From JBDSZL01 sp039925145 (GTDB lineage: Bacteria; Acidobacteriota; Vicinamibacteria; Vicinamibacterales; SCN-69-37): DNA of 64,000 nucleotides. Made by a program: the position numbers and the translations under genes. Below, in pieces: positions 62,784 to 64,000 of this stretch. The notes below the pieces were generated by a model. The model had not been told where the DNA came from and made no database searches. It saw only the letters and a program-made list of their open reading frames with translations. Numbering within the stretch: the stretch's first letter is position 1; every line of letters begins with the position of its first letter. The DNA is taken from positions 1 through 64,000 of the forward strand of contig JBDSZL010000085.1 in the NCBI GenBank assembly GCA_039925145.1, written 5' to 3'.

Positions 62784-64000
62784 TGCCGCAGCCCCTTCGC
62801 GTCGCTGTCGTCTCCCGTGCTGTCATGCCGCTGCACGGCGTGGGCGGACTCGAGCGATCGGTTCGCGACCTCGTGCGGCACCTGGCCGACCGCGGCGTTG
62901 TCGTCACCCTCATCGTCCCGCCCGCAACGGTGGCGTATCGTGCGCCGCTCGATCCGTTCGCCTCTCCGCGCATCACGATCCGGCCGGTGCGCTACGTCAC
63001 GTTTCCTTTCGCCAACCGTTCCGGCACGACGATCCTGGATCGCAGTACCGCCTATCTCTTTTACGGGTGGCGGGCGGGCCGTCTTGCGCGGCAGCTCGCG
63101 GCCACCGGCCAGGTCGACATCGTCCATGGATTTGGCGCCAGCGTCCTCGGTGCCGCAGGAGGATCGCTCGCTGTGCCGCTCGTGCTGAACCCGCAGGGGC
63201 TCGAGGAGTTCGGCGCCACAGCGTTGCGGCAGACTCCCGGCAAGCGCGCCGGTTACGCTCCTCTACGCTGGGCGGTCAGGCGCGTCGCCCGTGCCGCCGA
63301 CCGAATCATCGCGACCGATCATGCGCTCGAGCCGATGGTGGCTCGTCACCTGCGGCCGCGGCCAGACCAGGTCGTGACCATTCCCAACGGCATCGATCTG
63401 CTCGAAGTGAGTTCTCTTGCCGGACCAACGGAAGGGTCGTTGATTCGACAGCGCCACGGCATCAGCCCTGGCGAGCTCGTGCTGCTCAGCGTGGGCCGGC
63501 TCGAGCACAACAAGGGCCTCGATCTGCTCGCTTCGGCCGTGGGACGCGCCGCCAGACCTGGCAGTCTCCTGTCGGCGATCGGCTGGCGATGGGTCATCGT
63601 GGGAGCGGGCCCATTCCGAAGCAGCATCGAATCCGCCGTTCGGGAGAACAATATCGATCGCCACACCCTGTTCACTGGCCGATCCGTCGATTCGGATCTG
63701 CACGCGTGGTACGAAGCCGCCTCCATCTACGTGCACCCGACACGCTACGAGGGCAGCTCTCTCGTCACGCTCGAAGCGATGGCCCACCGGCGTCCCGTCA
63801 TCGCAACCAGGGCCGGAGGGCTGCCGGACAAAGTCCGCCCTGGTGTCAATGGTTGGCTCGTCGAACCGGATTCCCCCGACCTGCTGGCAGCGGCGCTCGA
63901 GGAAATGACGGCCCAGTCAGCGCGGCTACCGCAAATGGGGGCCGAGAGCCGGCGTATCGTGGAGCAGGAGTTCGCCTGGCCGGTGCTCGTTCAGCGGCAG
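62783..64000 (+). CDS. GT4-family glycosyltransferase, partial (runs off right edge)
   Basis: From the ATG at 62783, overlapping the previous stop by one base, the frame is open for 406 codons to the window end. It begins MPQPLRVAVVSRAVMPLHGV and contains GGLERSVRDLVRHLADRG, DIVHGFGASVLG, IPNGIDLLEV, LSVGRLEHNKGLDLL and the donor-site RYEGSSLVTLEAMAHRRPVI (EX7E). The end of the domain is reached near the edge (FAWPVLVQRQ), so only a short C-terminus is probably missing. Fourth GT4 gene of the cluster. Confidence 0.88.
   Translation, partial: MPQPLRVAVVSRAVMPLHGVGGLERSVRDLVRHLADRGVVVTLIVPPATVAYRAPLDPFASPRITIRPVRYVTFPFANRSGTTILDRSTAYLFYGWRAGRLARQLAATGQVDIVHGFGASVLGAAGGSLAVPLVLNPQGLEEFGATALRQTPGKRAGYAPLRWAVRRVARAADRIIATDHALEPMVARHLRPRPDQVVTIPNGIDLLEVSSLAGPTEGSLIRQRHGISPGELVLLSVGRLEHNKGLDLLASAVGRAARPGSLLSAIGWRWVIVGAGPFRSSIESAVRENNIDRHTLFTGRSVDSDLHAWYEAASIYVHPTRYEGSSLVTLEAMAHRRPVIATRAGGLPDKVRPGVNGWLVEPDSPDLLAAALEEMTAQSARLPQMGAESRRIVEQEFAWPVLVQRQ

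Overview
The window is GC-rich, gene-dense bacterial chromosome. Several gene families are typical of Acidobacteriota, probably the Vicinamibacteria side of that phylum: a CBM9-like/DUF5916 outer-membrane protein, a VWFA-related secreted protein, DUF3617 and DUF547 proteins, a B12-dependent ribonucleotide reductase and a WYL regulator. The lipobox, outer-membrane barrels and multihaem cytochromes indicate a Gram-negative (diderm) cell. The taxonomy is inference from gene content; no rRNA gene is present.

Layout. 0-0.7 kb: 5' part of a DUF3617 gene and two tRNA-Arg genes. 0.8-3.1 kb: radical SAM protein with a thin [2Fe-2S] ferredoxin, then truA. 3.6-8.6 kb: a four-gene leftward operon for a trans-envelope electron conduit (decahaem MtrA/MtoA-like cytochrome, MtrB/PioB-type barrel, monohaem cytochrome, NapC/NirT-type inner-membrane cytochrome); its content matches the mtoA-mtoB-mtoD-cymA set of iron oxidisers. 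8.7-16.7 kb: LOG-family protein, PdxH-like oxidase, peroxiredoxin, an acyl-activating enzyme-ACP-acyltransferase fusion, glutamate dehydrogenase and a WYL regulator. 16.8-21.4 kb: DUF5916 barrel, TPR-like and VWA secreted proteins. 21.5-27.4 kb: tRNA-Leu and the proteostasis block tig-clpP-clpX-lon. 27.4-28.0 kb: a REP-associated tyrosine transposase (RAYT) bounded by two palindromes with the same 28-bp core. 28.0-34.9 kb: LplT-Aas fusion, M28 peptidase, aldo/keto reductase and rpmE. 34.9-38.9 kb: a helicase/exonuclease pair resembling MrfA-MrfB (YprA-YprB). 38.9-49.5 kb: AGCS symporter, a hydrolase-DUF547-SDR operon, FKBP lipoprotein, tandem isoprenylcysteine-methyltransferase-like paralogues, recQ and uncharacterised proteins. 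49.8-52.7 kb: nrdJ. 53-64 kb: rightward surface-glycan genes (polytopic GT-C-like proteins, four GT4 glycosyltransferases, a methyltransferase, a CPBP protease), running off the right edge.

The most unusual signal is a dispersed palindromic repeat with core GAGACC-S-GGTCTC. There are 14 half-sites at five loci within the first 35 kb and I noticed none in the last 29 kb. The loci are the ferredoxin/truA intergenic region (three copies), the inside of an acyl-activating enzyme gene (four tandem 24-bp units plus an inverted copy, translated in frame), both ends of the RAYT gene (whose stop codon lies at the centre of one palindrome), and a long hairpin between the aldo/keto reductase and rpmE genes. 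This looks like a REP/RAYT system that has also colonised a protein-coding sequence. The second notable system is the MtoAB-CymA-like electron conduit.
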